Origin: Bauldia sp.
Lineage (GTDB): Bacteria > Pseudomonadota > Alphaproteobacteria > Rhizobiales > Kaistiaceae
Reading direction: 5' to 3'
DNA: 64,000 bases
Assembly: GCA_026126025.1 (NCBI GenBank)
Contig: JAHCJZ010000001.1
Coordinates: forward strand, 1-64,000
Below the pieces are notes generated by a model, which worked only from the letters and a program-made list of their open reading frames with translations, made no database searches and was not told the origin of the DNA. Shown piece by piece: positions 16,793 through 25,078 of the stretch. How positions within the stretch are numbered: the first letter of the stretch is position 1; every line of letters begins with the position of its first letter. Position numbers and translations under genes: made by a program.

Positions 16793-17350
16793 ATGCCGTC
16801 GGTCGTCGGTGTATCAGGTGGCGTTCATCGTCCCTCGCGGACGACCGCGCTGGTCAGGGCGATCCTCGACGCAGTCGGGGAACGCATGGAAGCGCAGCCG
16901 CGATTGATCGACCTCGGCGCGGTGGGTCAAGCGCTCCTGGCGAGCGCCGACGGTTCGCTCCCGTCTGAGGGTCGGGACGTGGTGGCGGCGGTCGAGGGCG
17001 CCGACCTCCTGGTCGTCGCGAGCCCGGTCTACCGGGCGTCTTACACCGGCCTCTTCAAGCACCTCTTCGACCTGGTGGGCCAGGACGCGCTGGCGGCCAG
17101 GCCGGTCATTCTCGCCGCGACCGGCGGCAGCGAACTCCATGGCCTCGTCATCGAGCACCAGTTGCGGCCGCTCTTCGGCTTCTTCGGCGCCTTCACGGTC
17201 CCGACCGGCGTCTATGCCACCCCGGCGGCATTCGAGGACGATCGCGTGACGGCCGCGCCGGTCCGCCAGCGCATCGACCGCGCCGTCGCCGAAGCCGTCG
17301 CAATCCTTGAGGCCAATCGGAAGCTGGTCGGGGCTGCGGCCGGACGCTAG
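16793..17350 (+). CDS. NADPH-dependent FMN reductase, MsuE/SsuE type
   Basis: A 185-residue flavodoxin-fold reductase. The start SVVGVSGGVHRPSRT and the flavin-loop ASPVYRASYTGLFKHLFDLV are those of MsuE/SsuE, the FMN reductases that supply FMNH2 to sulfonate monooxygenases in sulfur-starvation systems. It is the third flavin reductase of the island and of a different fold from the other two, which supports dependence of the pathway on reduced free flavin. It is the last gene of the rightward operon and ends one base before the convergent Rrf2 gene. Confidence 0.9.
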   Translation: MPSVVGVSGGVHRPSRTTALVRAILDAVGERMEAQPRLIDLGAVGQALLASADGSLPSEGRDVVAAVEGADLLVVASPVYRASYTGLFKHLFDLVGQDALAARPVILAATGGSELHGLVIEHQLRPLFGFFGAFTVPTGVYATPAAFEDDRVTAAPVRQRIDRAVAEAVAILEANRKLVGAAAGR

Positions 17351-17351
17351 C

Positions 17352-17837
17352 TCAGGCGCGCACCAGCACGCGCTCTTTCCGGCCGGCCGCCTTGGTCTTG
17401 GGCAGCCCCAGCGCGCGACGCTGCTTGCTGCCGAGCGCGCGAAGGTCGACCAGCGTCGTTCCGTCGAGAATGGTCGCCATGGCGTCGCGCGCCTGCACCA
17501 TTAGGAGCCGCACGCGGCAGGTCGCGACGTCGCAGTCGGAGCACGGCCGGTAGAAATTGCGGCTCGCGCAGGCGATCGGGGCGAGCGCGCCGTCGATGAC
17601 GCGGATCGCTTCGCCCGCCGTGATCTCGCTCGCCGGCCGCGCCAGCGCGTATCCGCCGCGCGGGCCCTTCTGGGCATGGATGAGCCCGGCGCGCTTGAGG
17701 TCGTTCAGGATGGCGTCGAGGAACTTCTTCGGGATGTTGTCGACCCGCGCGATCTCGGCGCCCGTCACCAGGTGGCCTTCGGCGCCGGCGAGATGCGCCA
17801 GGGCCTTCAGTCCGTATTTCCCCCGATTGCTCAGCAT
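17352..17837 (-). CDS. Rrf2 family transcriptional regulator with Cys cluster
   Basis: A 161-residue Rrf2 protein. The winged helix starts MLSNRGKYGLKALAHLAG, with NIPKKFLDAILNDLKRAGLIHAQKGPRGGYALAR as the helix-turn-helix and wing. The sensor part has four clustered cysteines (CASRNFYRPCSDCDVATC), the place where IscR/NsrR/RsrR carry an iron-sulfur cluster; binding of a cluster is inferred. It ends converging on the catabolic operon and lies 54 bases downstream of the COG4529-type flavoprotein gene, with which it is probably transcribed. It is the best local candidate to bind the shared elements at 2755-2780 and 9343-9368 and to sense sulfur, redox or iron state. Confidence 0.9.
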   Translation of the reverse strand: MLSNRGKYGLKALAHLAGAEGHLVTGAEIARVDNIPKKFLDAILNDLKRAGLIHAQKGPRGGYALARPASEITAGEAIRVIDGALAPIACASRNFYRPCSDCDVATCRVRLLMVQARDAMATILDGTTLVDLRALGSKQRRALGLPKTKAAGRKERVLVRA

Positions 17838-17891
17838 CCGACTCGTCCCATCTTCTCCGCGCTCTACCAGAATCCCCGCCCTAGCGGCAGG

Positions 17892-19241
17892 TCATTCGAC
17901 GGCGGAGCCATTGTTGACTGCTTCTGCGATCCGCGCCGCCACCCGCGCGGCCTGCTCGCGGATCTCCGGAATCGCGGTGATTTCGCCCAGCGCGTCGCGG
18001 CCCGGCGGTCCGAGGCCGTAGAGGCCTGGCACGGCGTCCGCGCCCGAACGGAACACGCCGTCGCTTCCGACGCGAAACGCGATCCCCGCCGGCCCCGCGC
18101 TGGCAAGGCCGCGGGCGACCAGGGCGAAGCTCAGCGGGCTCGCTGCAAGGGCGCGCTGCGGGTCCGAACAATCGACCAGCCAATGGGCGCGAAGCACCGA
18201 CGACGAACGCCGCCGCCGCGACGTGAACGGGACGCAGACCGCAGCGGCGCTTTCCTCCGGCGCGCCGAGCCGGCCCGCGCATACCTTCAGGACCGCGTCG
18301 CCGAGCAATCGCTCGATCTGCTCTGCCGCCGCCGGCGGCATGCGGTGGCGATGGACCGACCAGTAGGGCTGGACGTGCCGGGCGAACCGGTCGCGCTCGG
18401 CCGGCGTGAATCCGAGCCAGAGCTTCTGCGCATGCGGTCGGAGAGCGTCCACCGCCGAACGCCACGCGCCTCTGCGGTCGCCGGCCGCAGCTGCCGTATC
18501 CCTCAGCCAGCGCACCGCGTCGCGAAGGCGCGGCGGCGGCGCCACGGCGAGCGTGTCGATCGCCGCGGTCTGCGTCGTCGGCAGCAGGCCGCGCCGCGAC
18601 ACCGCCAGCATCCGGCCGCGATGGCCGTTGGCCACCAGCCGGAGCGCCTGGTCGACCATCGTCAGCCCGCTGCCGCGAAAGAGGACGGCGTCCCCGGGCG
18701 CGACGCGGTCGCACCAGTCGCTCCATGGGTCGTCGACGATCCGGCTTCCCGCCCGGCGCGGCAGCCGCGGGCCGTAGCCGACGCAGAGCACGAGATGGTC
18801 GGCGGTGATGGCGTCTCCCGAAGCCAGCCGCACCGTGACGCCGCGAGAATCGGCGACGAGGTCGATCGCCTCCGCGGTGACTCGCGACAGCGGAATGTCC
18901 GACCGGCTCGCCGCGACGTCGAGGAGCTCGCTCAGGTAGCGGCCGTAGACGCCGCGGGGAACGAAGGCGTCCTCGTCAGCCGCCGCCCCCTGCCGCGAGA
19001 GCCATTGCGTGAAGTGCGCGGGTTCCACCGGCACGGCGCTGACCGTGCCCGCCCGCGTGTTCATGAGATGCCGCGGATGGTCCGTGGAATAGGCAAGCCC
19101 CGGCCCGAACCGGCCATTGGCGTCGATCAGCGTGAGCGCCGCCGGACGCGTCAGCGCCGCCAGGAGCCGCGCCGTCACGACCGTGCCGGCGAACCCGGCT
19201 CCGACCACCGCGATCCGCACTGCCGGCGGGCGGGCCGTCAT
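17892..19241 (-). CDS. FAD/NAD(P)-binding protein (COG4529-like, NAD_binding_9)
   Basis: A flavoprotein of about 449 residues. It begins MTARPPAVRIAVVGAGFAG and continues with RFGPGLAYSTDHPRHLMNTRAG, the hallmark of the COG4529 group of putative flavin monooxygenases/hydroxyacyl-type oxidoreductases. The start was placed at the ATG at 19239-19241 because this puts the FAD motif at the usual distance from the N-terminus and leaves the upstream repeat (19306-19330) in non-coding DNA; in-frame ATG at 19295 and TTG at 19301 are alternatives. COG4529 proteins are often found next to organosulfur or sulfonate genes. The enzymatic role is not established. Confidence 0.8.
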   Translation of the reverse strand: MTARPPAVRIAVVGAGFAGTVVTARLLAALTRPAALTLIDANGRFGPGLAYSTDHPRHLMNTRAGTVSAVPVEPAHFTQWLSRQGAAADEDAFVPRGVYGRYLSELLDVAASRSDIPLSRVTAEAIDLVADSRGVTVRLASGDAITADHLVLCVGYGPRLPRRAGSRIVDDPWSDWCDRVAPGDAVLFRGSGLTMVDQALRLVANGHRGRMLAVSRRGLLPTTQTAAIDTLAVAPPPRLRDAVRWLRDTAAAAGDRRGAWRSAVDALRPHAQKLWLGFTPAERDRFARHVQPYWSVHRHRMPPAAAEQIERLLGDAVLKVCAGRLGAPEESAAAVCVPFTSRRRRSSSVLRAHWLVDCSDPQRALAASPLSFALVARGLASAGPAGIAFRVGSDGVFRSGADAVPGLYGLGPPGRDALGEITAIPEIREQAARVAARIAEAVNNGSAVE

Positions 19242-19305
19242 CGGCGCCGGGCGAGCCGTGTCAAGCAAGATCGGTCCATCTGGCACCGCGTGCATGATCA
19301 ATGTT

Positions 19306-19330
19306 GTCTATCATCCATATAGATATATGG
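19306..19330. promoter_or_regulatory. AT-rich inverted repeat with GTCTATC, putative operator
   Basis: GTCTATC at 19306-19312 is followed by a perfect inverted repeat CCATATA-GA-TATATGG at 19315-19330, an AT-rich island in GC-rich DNA. The flank TGATAGAC on the minus strand matches part of the elements at 2755-2780 and 9343-9368 (10 of the 15 core positions). It lies upstream of the flavoprotein-rrf2 gene pair, so autoregulation by the Rrf2 protein is possible. The similarity is partial and may be chance. Confidence 0.4.
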
Positions 19331-19681
19331 GTCGCGAATGTCGAGACGGACACGTCGATGGCCGGACGAACGGTTCCTGCTGGCCAGGGGCGATCCAGGG
19401 ACCGATATCCCAATCTGGGGAGAGTGCCGTGATGGCCCGAGAGCGTAAGACGGGCCCCGTCCAGCGCAACGGTTCGCGATCCCGGCCACGACTTGGCACC
19501 TTGGATGGTGTGTAGCAGTGCACCCCATCCTCCTTCCTGCAAACCCAACGGTTGAGCTTCCGGCCGGGGGCGGGACCGCGTGTCAACAGTTATGGACGAA
19601 CGATACGAATTGCGGTCCAATGCCTGCCGGATGCACGGCGCAGCCGGGCATCCATAAAAAAACAAATGGGAGGGAACTTGC

Positions 19682-21376
19682 ATGCAATCACGTACGAAAA
19701 CCGTCCTGTTCGGAGCCGCCGTGCTCCTGACGGGCACCATGCTCTCCACGGGTGCGTCGGCTCAGGTCACCTATGACCGGCTGCTCAACCCCGAGCCCGA
19801 GAACTGGCTGAGCCACAACCGCACCTATGACGGCCACCGCTACTCACCGCTCGACGAGATCAATACGGGGAACGTAGGGGGTCTCCGCGTCGCCTTCGCC
19901 GTGCCGCTCATGCCGCATTTCCCGGGGGGCAACATCTTCTTCGGCAGCATGCAGGGCACGCCGCTGGTCGATGACGGCATCCTCTACATGGTCGACGGTC
20001 TCGAGGTCGTCTACCGCATTGACGTCTCCTCGGGCGACCGGGGTTACATCAACTGGATCATGGATCCGGAGACCGACCCGGAGATCGCCGGCATCGGCAA
20101 CAACAAGGGCGTCGCCCTCTTCGGGGACAACGTCTATTCGCATACCCGCGACGGCTATCTGATCGCCATGGACGCCGCCTCGGGCGACGTGCTGTGGGAG
20201 GTCGGGACCCAGCAGGATCCCGACGAAGACTTCACGATGGGTCTGCTCGCCCTCGACGGCAAGGTCATCATGGGCCCGAGAGGCGATGCGCCGATGCGCG
20301 GCCGCCTGGAGGCCCGCAGCACCGAGGATGGCTCGCAGCTCTGGCAGTTCTGGGCGGTGCCCGCTCCGGACGAGCCCGGCGGCGAAACCTGGCCTGCGGA
20401 GAACGACGCCTATCTCACGAGCGGCACGTCGTTCTGGGTCATCGGCACCTTCGACCCCGACTCCAACCTTCTCTACTACGGCACCTCCAACCCGAACCCG
20501 TTCGCCGACCCGACGCTGCGCGCCGGCGACAACCTCTACAGCCAGGCCACGGTCGCCCTCGACGCCGACACGGGCGCGCTCGCCTGGTACTTCCAGTACA
20601 CGCCGAACGATCAGTGGGACTACGACGAGAACGGCACCAACCAAGTCATCCAGACCGACTCTGGCACCCGCATCGGCCACTTCGGCCGCAACGGCTTCGC
20701 CTACATCCTGGACGCCGCCACCGGCGAGTTCATCAACGGTCAGCAATACGTCAACGAAGTGAACTGGACCGCCGGCCTCGATCCCAAGACCGGCATGCCG
20801 ATCGAGTATGATCCGGCGCTCGCCTCGGGCGGCATCCAGGAATACGCGATCGGCTGGTACAACGCCGGCGACAACCCGGCGCCGCTGGTGTGCCCGAACA
20901 TCCAGGGCGGCAACAACCACTGGCCGACCAGCTACAGCGACCGCACCGGCCTCATGTATGCGACCTCGATCGAGGCCTGCGAGGTGATGGCGGATCCGAT
21001 GTCGCCGGTCACCGGGTCGATCGCCGCGGTCGATGCGGACGGCAACATCGCCAACAAGGTGCAGATTCCGTTCTCGCCCTATGGCGGACAGCTGACCACC
21101 GCCGGCGGGCTGCTGTTCACGTCGATGCTCGACGGCACCTTCTTCGCCGTGGACGACACCACGCTGGAGACGCTGTGGAGCATCAATCTCGGCACGCCGA
21201 TCGAAGCCCCGCCGATCACCTACAGCATCGGCGGCAAGCAGTATCTGGCCATCGCCGTCGGCGGCAATGGCTATGGAGCGACCTTCGTGAGCTACCCGGC
21301 CCGTGCCGGCGATGCGAACGCCGACTCCCTGGCCAACATGCAGCAGAACTGGACGCTCTACTTCTTCACGCTGTAG
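19682..21376 (+). CDS. PQQ-dependent alcohol dehydrogenase, Asp-x-Asp (lanthanide) type
   Basis: A 564-residue exported quinoprotein (signal VLFGAAVLLTGTMLSTGASAQ). The beta-propeller is visible from repeated blade motifs (YMVDGLEVVYRIDVSSGDR, LIAMDAASGDVLWEV, VALDADTGALAWYFQ). The active-site block TPNDQWDYDENG gives the catalytic Asp at 313 and a second Asp two residues later at 315; in XoxF/PedH-type enzymes that second Asp ligates a lanthanide, whereas calcium enzymes have Ala or Ser. No vicinal Cys-Cys pair (typical of MxaF/XoxF) and no heme c domain were seen. GGGAGGGA precedes the ATG. The gene is isolated from pqq biosynthesis genes in this window. Substrate is unknown. Confidence 0.88.
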   Translation: MQSRTKTVLFGAAVLLTGTMLSTGASAQVTYDRLLNPEPENWLSHNRTYDGHRYSPLDEINTGNVGGLRVAFAVPLMPHFPGGNIFFGSMQGTPLVDDGILYMVDGLEVVYRIDVSSGDRGYINWIMDPETDPEIAGIGNNKGVALFGDNVYSHTRDGYLIAMDAASGDVLWEVGTQQDPDEDFTMGLLALDGKVIMGPRGDAPMRGRLEARSTEDGSQLWQFWAVPAPDEPGGETWPAENDAYLTSGTSFWVIGTFDPDSNLLYYGTSNPNPFADPTLRAGDNLYSQATVALDADTGALAWYFQYTPNDQWDYDENGTNQVIQTDSGTRIGHFGRNGFAYILDAATGEFINGQQYVNEVNWTAGLDPKTGMPIEYDPALASGGIQEYAIGWYNAGDNPAPLVCPNIQGGNNHWPTSYSDRTGLMYATSIEACEVMADPMSPVTGSIAAVDADGNIANKVQIPFSPYGGQLTTAGGLLFTSMLDGTFFAVDDTTLETLWSINLGTPIEAPPITYSIGGKQYLAIAVGGNGYGATFVSYPARAGDANADSLANMQQNWTLYFFTL

Positions 21377-21391
21377 TCGCGTCAAAATCAG

Positions 21392-21421
21392 GAACCGGCG
21401 CGGCGCTCGCTGCGCCGGTTC
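21392..21421 (+). terminator. Stem-loop after the quinoprotein gene
   Basis: A perfect 10-bp stem (GAACCGGCGC ... GCGCCGGTTC) with a 10-base loop begins 16 bases after the quinoprotein stop. A clear T-run is absent, so it may act as a weak terminator or as a 3' stability element before the pentapeptide-repeat gene. Confidence 0.45.
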
Positions 21422-21451
21422 ATTCCCCGAAGACGTCGATCAGGCATTCCC

Positions 21452-22960
21452 ATGCGCTTGAAAAGGCACCCCGTCGCTGCGGGTTGGCGTCGTCTGGCCG
21501 TGGTCGTCGCGGCCGCCATGACGATGACCGTTGCTGCCGGCGCGTGGGCGCAGAACGGATTGGCTCCCCCCGACCTTCGCGATCTCGTCATCGGCGAGCC
21601 GTTCAGCACCCAGCCGGCCGACTTCCAGGAGTTCGCCTGCGGCACCGGCGGTGGCCCTTCTTCCATCCGCATCGGTGGTTTCGCCGATTTCGCAATCTGC
21701 CCTCCCGAGGCGTCGGGCCTCCGCGAGGTCCAGTTCCGCTATGACGACGAGCTGGCCTACCGCGCGCTGGCGGCGCGCAACGCGCTCGTCGCCGAGGCCC
21801 TTCTCGGCACCCGGCTGGGCAGCTTCCACATTCTCGTCTCGGCCCTCTTCGACGATGCCGGGATCCTGCGCGGCATCCGCGCCGTCACCGACGACCGGGT
21901 CAGCGACCGCGCGCGGCGCAGCTCCTACGGCATGGCCGAGTTCGTGCGCGCGATCTACGGTTCCGCCGGCTGGACATGCATCGATATCCCGCCCGAGGAG
22001 GGCGAGCAGCCGCTCGGCAATCTCCTCGTCAAGCAGGACTGCCGCAAGCTGACCGACGATGGCCGCGTCATCACGACCCGGTCCCGGCTCCTCCAGCGGG
22101 CGGGTCAGACCGTCATCGATCCCGCCAACGGCCAGCTGCGCGCCGGCCTTTTCATCAGCACCGCCGCGATGGAAATCTACCAGGCGGATGCCGACGGCAA
22201 CCCGATCTATGGCGGCAGCGGTGCTCCGGTTGTGGCGCAGGCCGAGACGCCGCCGGTGCCCACCGACCCGCGCGAGGCGTTCCTTGCCGGCGCGACGATC
22301 GACTGCCCCGGCTGCGATCTCGCCGGCGCAAATCTGAAGCGACGCAATCTCGCCGGCGCCGACCTCGCCAACGCCGACCTGTCGCGCGCCAATCTGCACC
22401 GCGCGATCCTCGCCGGCGCCAATCTCGCGGGTGCCAATTTGACCGGCGCCAACCTCAACGTCGCCGACCTCAAACGCGCCCGCCTCGCCGGCGCGGACCT
22501 CACGGGCGCGCTCCTCTACCAGACGGACGCCGCCGGCGCCGATTTCACCGGCGCCACCCTCGACCGCATCGTCGCCGACAACGCCCGGTTCACCAACGCC
22601 ACGATGGTCGGGGCGCACTGGACCGGCTCCTACGCCCTCACCGCCAACCTCGCCGGCACCAACCTCACCGACGCGATCCTCGTCGGCACCGCGTTCCACG
22701 GCGCCGACCTGCAGCGCGCGACGCTCGCCGGCGCCGACCTTACCGACGTGTCGTTCTACGATGCGCGGCTCCGCGCGGCGAACCTCTCCGGCGCGACCGC
22801 GCTCCGCGCCGACTTCCTCCGCGCCGACCTCTCCGACGCCGCCTTCATCGACGCCGACCTGACCGAAGCCCGCCTCCTGCGCGCCCGCACCACCGGCATC
22901 GACCTCACCGGGGCGACCCTGACCGAGGCAATCATGCCCGACGGACGCCTCGGGGAGTGA
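21452..22960 (+). CDS. Exported pentapeptide-repeat protein
   Basis: A 502-residue protein with a signal peptide (LAVVVAAAMTMTVAAGAWAQ). The N-terminal 270 residues form an unrecognised domain with several Cys (for example in EFACGTGGG and DFAICPPE). The C-terminal part from about residue 285 is a run of A(D/N)Lxx pentapeptides (GADLANADLSRANLHRAILA), which folds as a right-handed quadrilateral beta-helix. The pentapeptide part starts after a CPGC motif. It lies 75 bases after the quinoprotein gene; a shared role is possible but not shown. Function is unknown. Confidence 0.88.
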   Translation: MRLKRHPVAAGWRRLAVVVAAAMTMTVAAGAWAQNGLAPPDLRDLVIGEPFSTQPADFQEFACGTGGGPSSIRIGGFADFAICPPEASGLREVQFRYDDELAYRALAARNALVAEALLGTRLGSFHILVSALFDDAGILRGIRAVTDDRVSDRARRSSYGMAEFVRAIYGSAGWTCIDIPPEEGEQPLGNLLVKQDCRKLTDDGRVITTRSRLLQRAGQTVIDPANGQLRAGLFISTAAMEIYQADADGNPIYGGSGAPVVAQAETPPVPTDPREAFLAGATIDCPGCDLAGANLKRRNLAGADLANADLSRANLHRAILAGANLAGANLTGANLNVADLKRARLAGADLTGALLYQTDAAGADFTGATLDRIVADNARFTNATMVGAHWTGSYALTANLAGTNLTDAILVGTAFHGADLQRATLAGADLTDVSFYDARLRAANLSGATALRADFLRADLSDAAFIDADLTEARLLRARTTGIDLTGATLTEAIMPDGRLGE

Positions 22961-23032
22961 CGGCTGGTCCGCAGACGCGTTGCCACGGCGCTGCGCCGGC
23001 GCCCGCGAACCGGTCTCCGTCGCCAATTCTCA

Positions 23033-23740
23033 TTAATACGGCAAGGGCCGCACGCCGATCACCGGCTCGTGCAGGAGCACCAGGGCGGCCAACAGCACCG
23101 CGGCGATGATGACGCGCGACAACGGGAACTCGCCCGCGCGGGGACGCCAGCGCCCGGTAGCCAGCGCGGCGAAGGGCCAGAAGGAGGTCCGCGCCGCGAG
23201 CCGCCGCCACGCCGCATCACCCATCAGGCGGCGTTTGCGGCGGTCGATCATCGTCATGCCGAAGAGCGCGAATGACGCGAAGGACCCGAACAGGAGGACA
23301 TGCGCGACGTCGCCGTTCGGTACGAGATGCGCGCCGGCCCAGAGCCCGAGCGCGACAGGGACGGGATGGCGGGCAACGCCGAGAATACCGGGACGGTCGG
23401 GATCGAACGCCGCGTTGTTGGCGCCGCCGAACGACAGCGGATTGGGCGTTGCGATCCCGAAGACGAGAATGAGACCGGCGACCGGCATCACCAGGGTCGG
23501 GACCCAGAGCTGCCAGGGCGCGAACGGCCAGATCCCGACATAGGGCGCGCGCCCCGCCGCCGCGATCAGCCATGCCAGAACCACAAGCGACAGGAGGCTG
23601 TACACCACGGTGAAGCCCCGTTCGCCCAGGAGCGCCACGGCCCGCTTGCGCAATGCGGGGCGCGGCGGCAGCGCGTGCGTCAGGAAGAACGCCGCGCCCG
23701 CTGCCGCGAACTCGCCCCAGCCGCCCAGCGCGGTGCTCAT
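23033..23740 (-). CDS. nnrU: NnrU family membrane protein
   Basis: A 235-residue protein with about seven hydrophobic segments, starting GWGEFAAAGAAFFLTHALPPRPALR. The NnrU signatures GRAPYVGIWPFAPWQ, NPLSFGG and the GVARHPVPVALGLWAGAHL block are present. NnrU is linked to nitric oxide/nitrite reduction in denitrifiers, and the domain is homologous to isoprenoid methyltransferase-like membrane proteins. It overlaps the upstream NsrR-like gene by 4 bases, so the two form an operon. It fits the nitrate-respiration island to its right. Confidence 0.88.
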   Translation of the reverse strand: MSTALGGWGEFAAAGAAFFLTHALPPRPALRKRAVALLGERGFTVVYSLLSLVVLAWLIAAAGRAPYVGIWPFAPWQLWVPTLVMPVAGLILVFGIATPNPLSFGGANNAAFDPDRPGILGVARHPVPVALGLWAGAHLVPNGDVAHVLLFGSFASFALFGMTMIDRRKRRLMGDAAWRRLAARTSFWPFAALATGRWRPRAGEFPLSRVIIAAVLLAALVLLHEPVIGVRPLPY

Positions 23741-24159
23741 GCCGCGCTCCTCCCGCGCGGCGGCCAGGCGATGTCAGCCAGCGTCGAACGGTTGAGGTCC
23801 GCGATGAAGGCGCCTGCCGCCCGCGACAGCCGCGCCTTCAGCATGCAACCGGGCCAGAGTGCGCAATCGCCGCCATCGCTCCGGAAGCACTCCACCATCG
23901 GAAACGATTCCCCGAGCGCCCGGACCACGTCGCCGAGCCGGATCGACGCCGCCGGGCGAGCGAGCCGGAACCCGCCGCGCTGGCCGCGCAGCGTCTCGAC
24001 GATCCCGGCCTCCGACAGGCACCGGACGATCTTCATGAGATGGGCACGCGAGAGGCGAAACTCGCGCGCGATCTCCGCTGTAGTGAACAGCCGCTCGGGC
24101 GCCGAGGCGAGGCGCATCAGCGCGCGCAGGCCGTAATCGGTGAAATTGGTCAGCTGCAT
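23737..24159 (-). CDS. nsrR: Rrf2 family regulator, NsrR-like
   Basis: A 140-residue Rrf2 protein starting MQLTNFTDYGLRALMRLASAPERLFTT, the classic NsrR beginning. The wing is GQRGGFRLAR, and the cluster-binding loop contains three Cys (CFRSDGGDCALWPGC), as in [4Fe-4S]/[2Fe-2S] NsrR, which loses DNA binding on reaction with nitric oxide. The ATG at 24157-24159 was chosen from family alignment. It is divergent from the RIC/YtfE gene, a classical NsrR target, and a palindromic box lies between them. Confidence in the family is high; the exact NsrR identity is inferred from context. Confidence 0.85.
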   Translation of the reverse strand: MQLTNFTDYGLRALMRLASAPERLFTTAEIAREFRLSRAHLMKIVRCLSEAGIVETLRGQRGGFRLARPAASIRLGDVVRALGESFPMVECFRSDGGDCALWPGCMLKARLSRAAGAFIADLNRSTLADIAWPPRGRSAA

Positions 24160-24203
24160 GGGGACCTTGATCTGGCGCAAATGTCCGCGTCGATGGGCGC
24201 TGT

Positions 24204-24228
24204 AAAGTGTCATTTTCAATATCACTTT
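24204..24228. promoter_or_regulatory. Putative NsrR box
   Basis: Between the divergent nsrR-like and ytfE-like genes an AT-rich stretch has inverted ends AAAGTG (24204-24209) and CACTTT (24223-24228), separated by 13 bases. This resembles NsrR operators, which are imperfect palindromes with A/T-rich arms. It is well placed to control both genes. Confidence 0.6.
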
Positions 24229-24253
24229 CACACCGGAATGAGGAGACACCGTC

Positions 24254-24964
24254 ATGTCCGAGACAGCCGCAACTACAATGCCCTCTGCGCTGGAGCCCCC
24301 CGCGTCTCGCTTCATCGACCGCACCGTCGGCGACGTCGCTGCGCAGCTGGCCGGTGCGACCGCGGTCTTCCGCAGGCACAAGATCGACTTCTGCTGCGGC
24401 GGCGGTGTGAGCCTTGCCGAGGCCGCGGCGAAGCGCGGGGTCGACGCCGCCGCCGTGGCGGCCGAACTCGCCGCGCTCGACGCGACGCCGCCGGATGCGC
24501 CGCAGGAGACCGCCGCGCTCGTGGACCATATCGTCGTCCGCTATCACGAAACGCACCGGCGCGAGCTACCCGAACTCGTCCGGCTCGCCCGGCGGGTCGA
24601 GGCCGTTCATCGCGAGCATCCCGAAGCACCGGCCGGCCTGGCCGATCTCCTTTCGTCGGCGCAAGACGAGCTCCGCGACCACATGGCGAAGGAGGAGCAG
24701 GTTCTCTTCCCGGCGATGCGGGAAGGCTATGCCCGCTCGCTCGACATGCCGATCTTCGCGATGCGCCACGACCACGACCATCATGCCGAGACCATCCGCG
24801 CTCTCCAGTCGATCACGCATGGCTACACGCTGCCGGCCGGCGCGTGCCGCTCGTGGCAGGCGCTCTACAATGGCGTGGAGAAGCTCGTCACCGACCTCAC
24901 CGAGCACATCCATCTCGAGAACAACGTGCTCTTCCCCCGCTTCGAGCGGGGCCGCAACGCCTGA
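24254..24964 (+). CDS. ytfE: Iron-sulfur cluster repair di-iron protein (RIC, YtfE/ScdA/DnrN)
   Basis: A 236-residue protein. It has the N-terminal ScdA_N domain with KIDFCCGGG near residue 47, followed by a hemerythrin-like four-helix bundle with metal ligands in YHETHRRELPEL, HMAKEEQVLFP, RHDHDHHAE and TEHIHLENNVLFP. RIC proteins restore iron-sulfur clusters damaged by nitric oxide or oxidants. It is divergent from the NsrR-like gene and precedes the hemN and nar genes. Length is normal for the family. Confidence 0.93.
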   Translation: MSETAATTMPSALEPPASRFIDRTVGDVAAQLAGATAVFRRHKIDFCCGGGVSLAEAAAKRGVDAAAVAAELAALDATPPDAPQETAALVDHIVVRYHETHRRELPELVRLARRVEAVHREHPEAPAGLADLLSSAQDELRDHMAKEEQVLFPAMREGYARSLDMPIFAMRHDHDHHAETIRALQSITHGYTLPAGACRSWQALYNGVEKLVTDLTEHIHLENNVLFPRFERGRNA

Positions 24965-24966
24965 TC

Positions 24967-24983
24967 GGGCCGCTTGCCGGCCC
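24967..24983 (+). terminator. Short GC stem-loop after ytfE
   Basis: GGGCCG-CTTGC-CGGCCC begins 2 bases after the ytfE stop: a 6-bp stem with a 5-base loop. No T-run follows, so termination strength is uncertain. Confidence 0.3.
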
Positions 24984-25003
24984 CAGCCGGGCGCGGCGGC
25001 GCT

Positions 25004-25017
25004 TTGCGCTGCGTCAA
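25004..25017. promoter_or_regulatory. FNR/NnrR-like box upstream of hemN
   Basis: TTGCG-CTGC-GTCAA lies 61 bases before the hemN ATG. It has the 5-4-5 layout of Crp/Fnr-family sites and is close to the TTGCG-N4-CGCAA type reported for alphaproteobacterial NnrR. An almost identical box occurs at 42472-42485. The FNR-type regulator at 46347-47123 is a candidate binder. Confidence 0.55.
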
Positions 25018-25078
25018 TAGTCCGGGTTGGCGGGCATGCGAGGCTGCAACGGATTTCACGCCCGGCGCTTGAGGTCGC

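Noticed and set aside
22320-22940. The repetitive stretch as a DNA tandem repeat or CRISPR array
   Set aside because: It encodes the pentapeptide repeats of the exported protein; the periodicity is 15 bases, in frame and degenerate.
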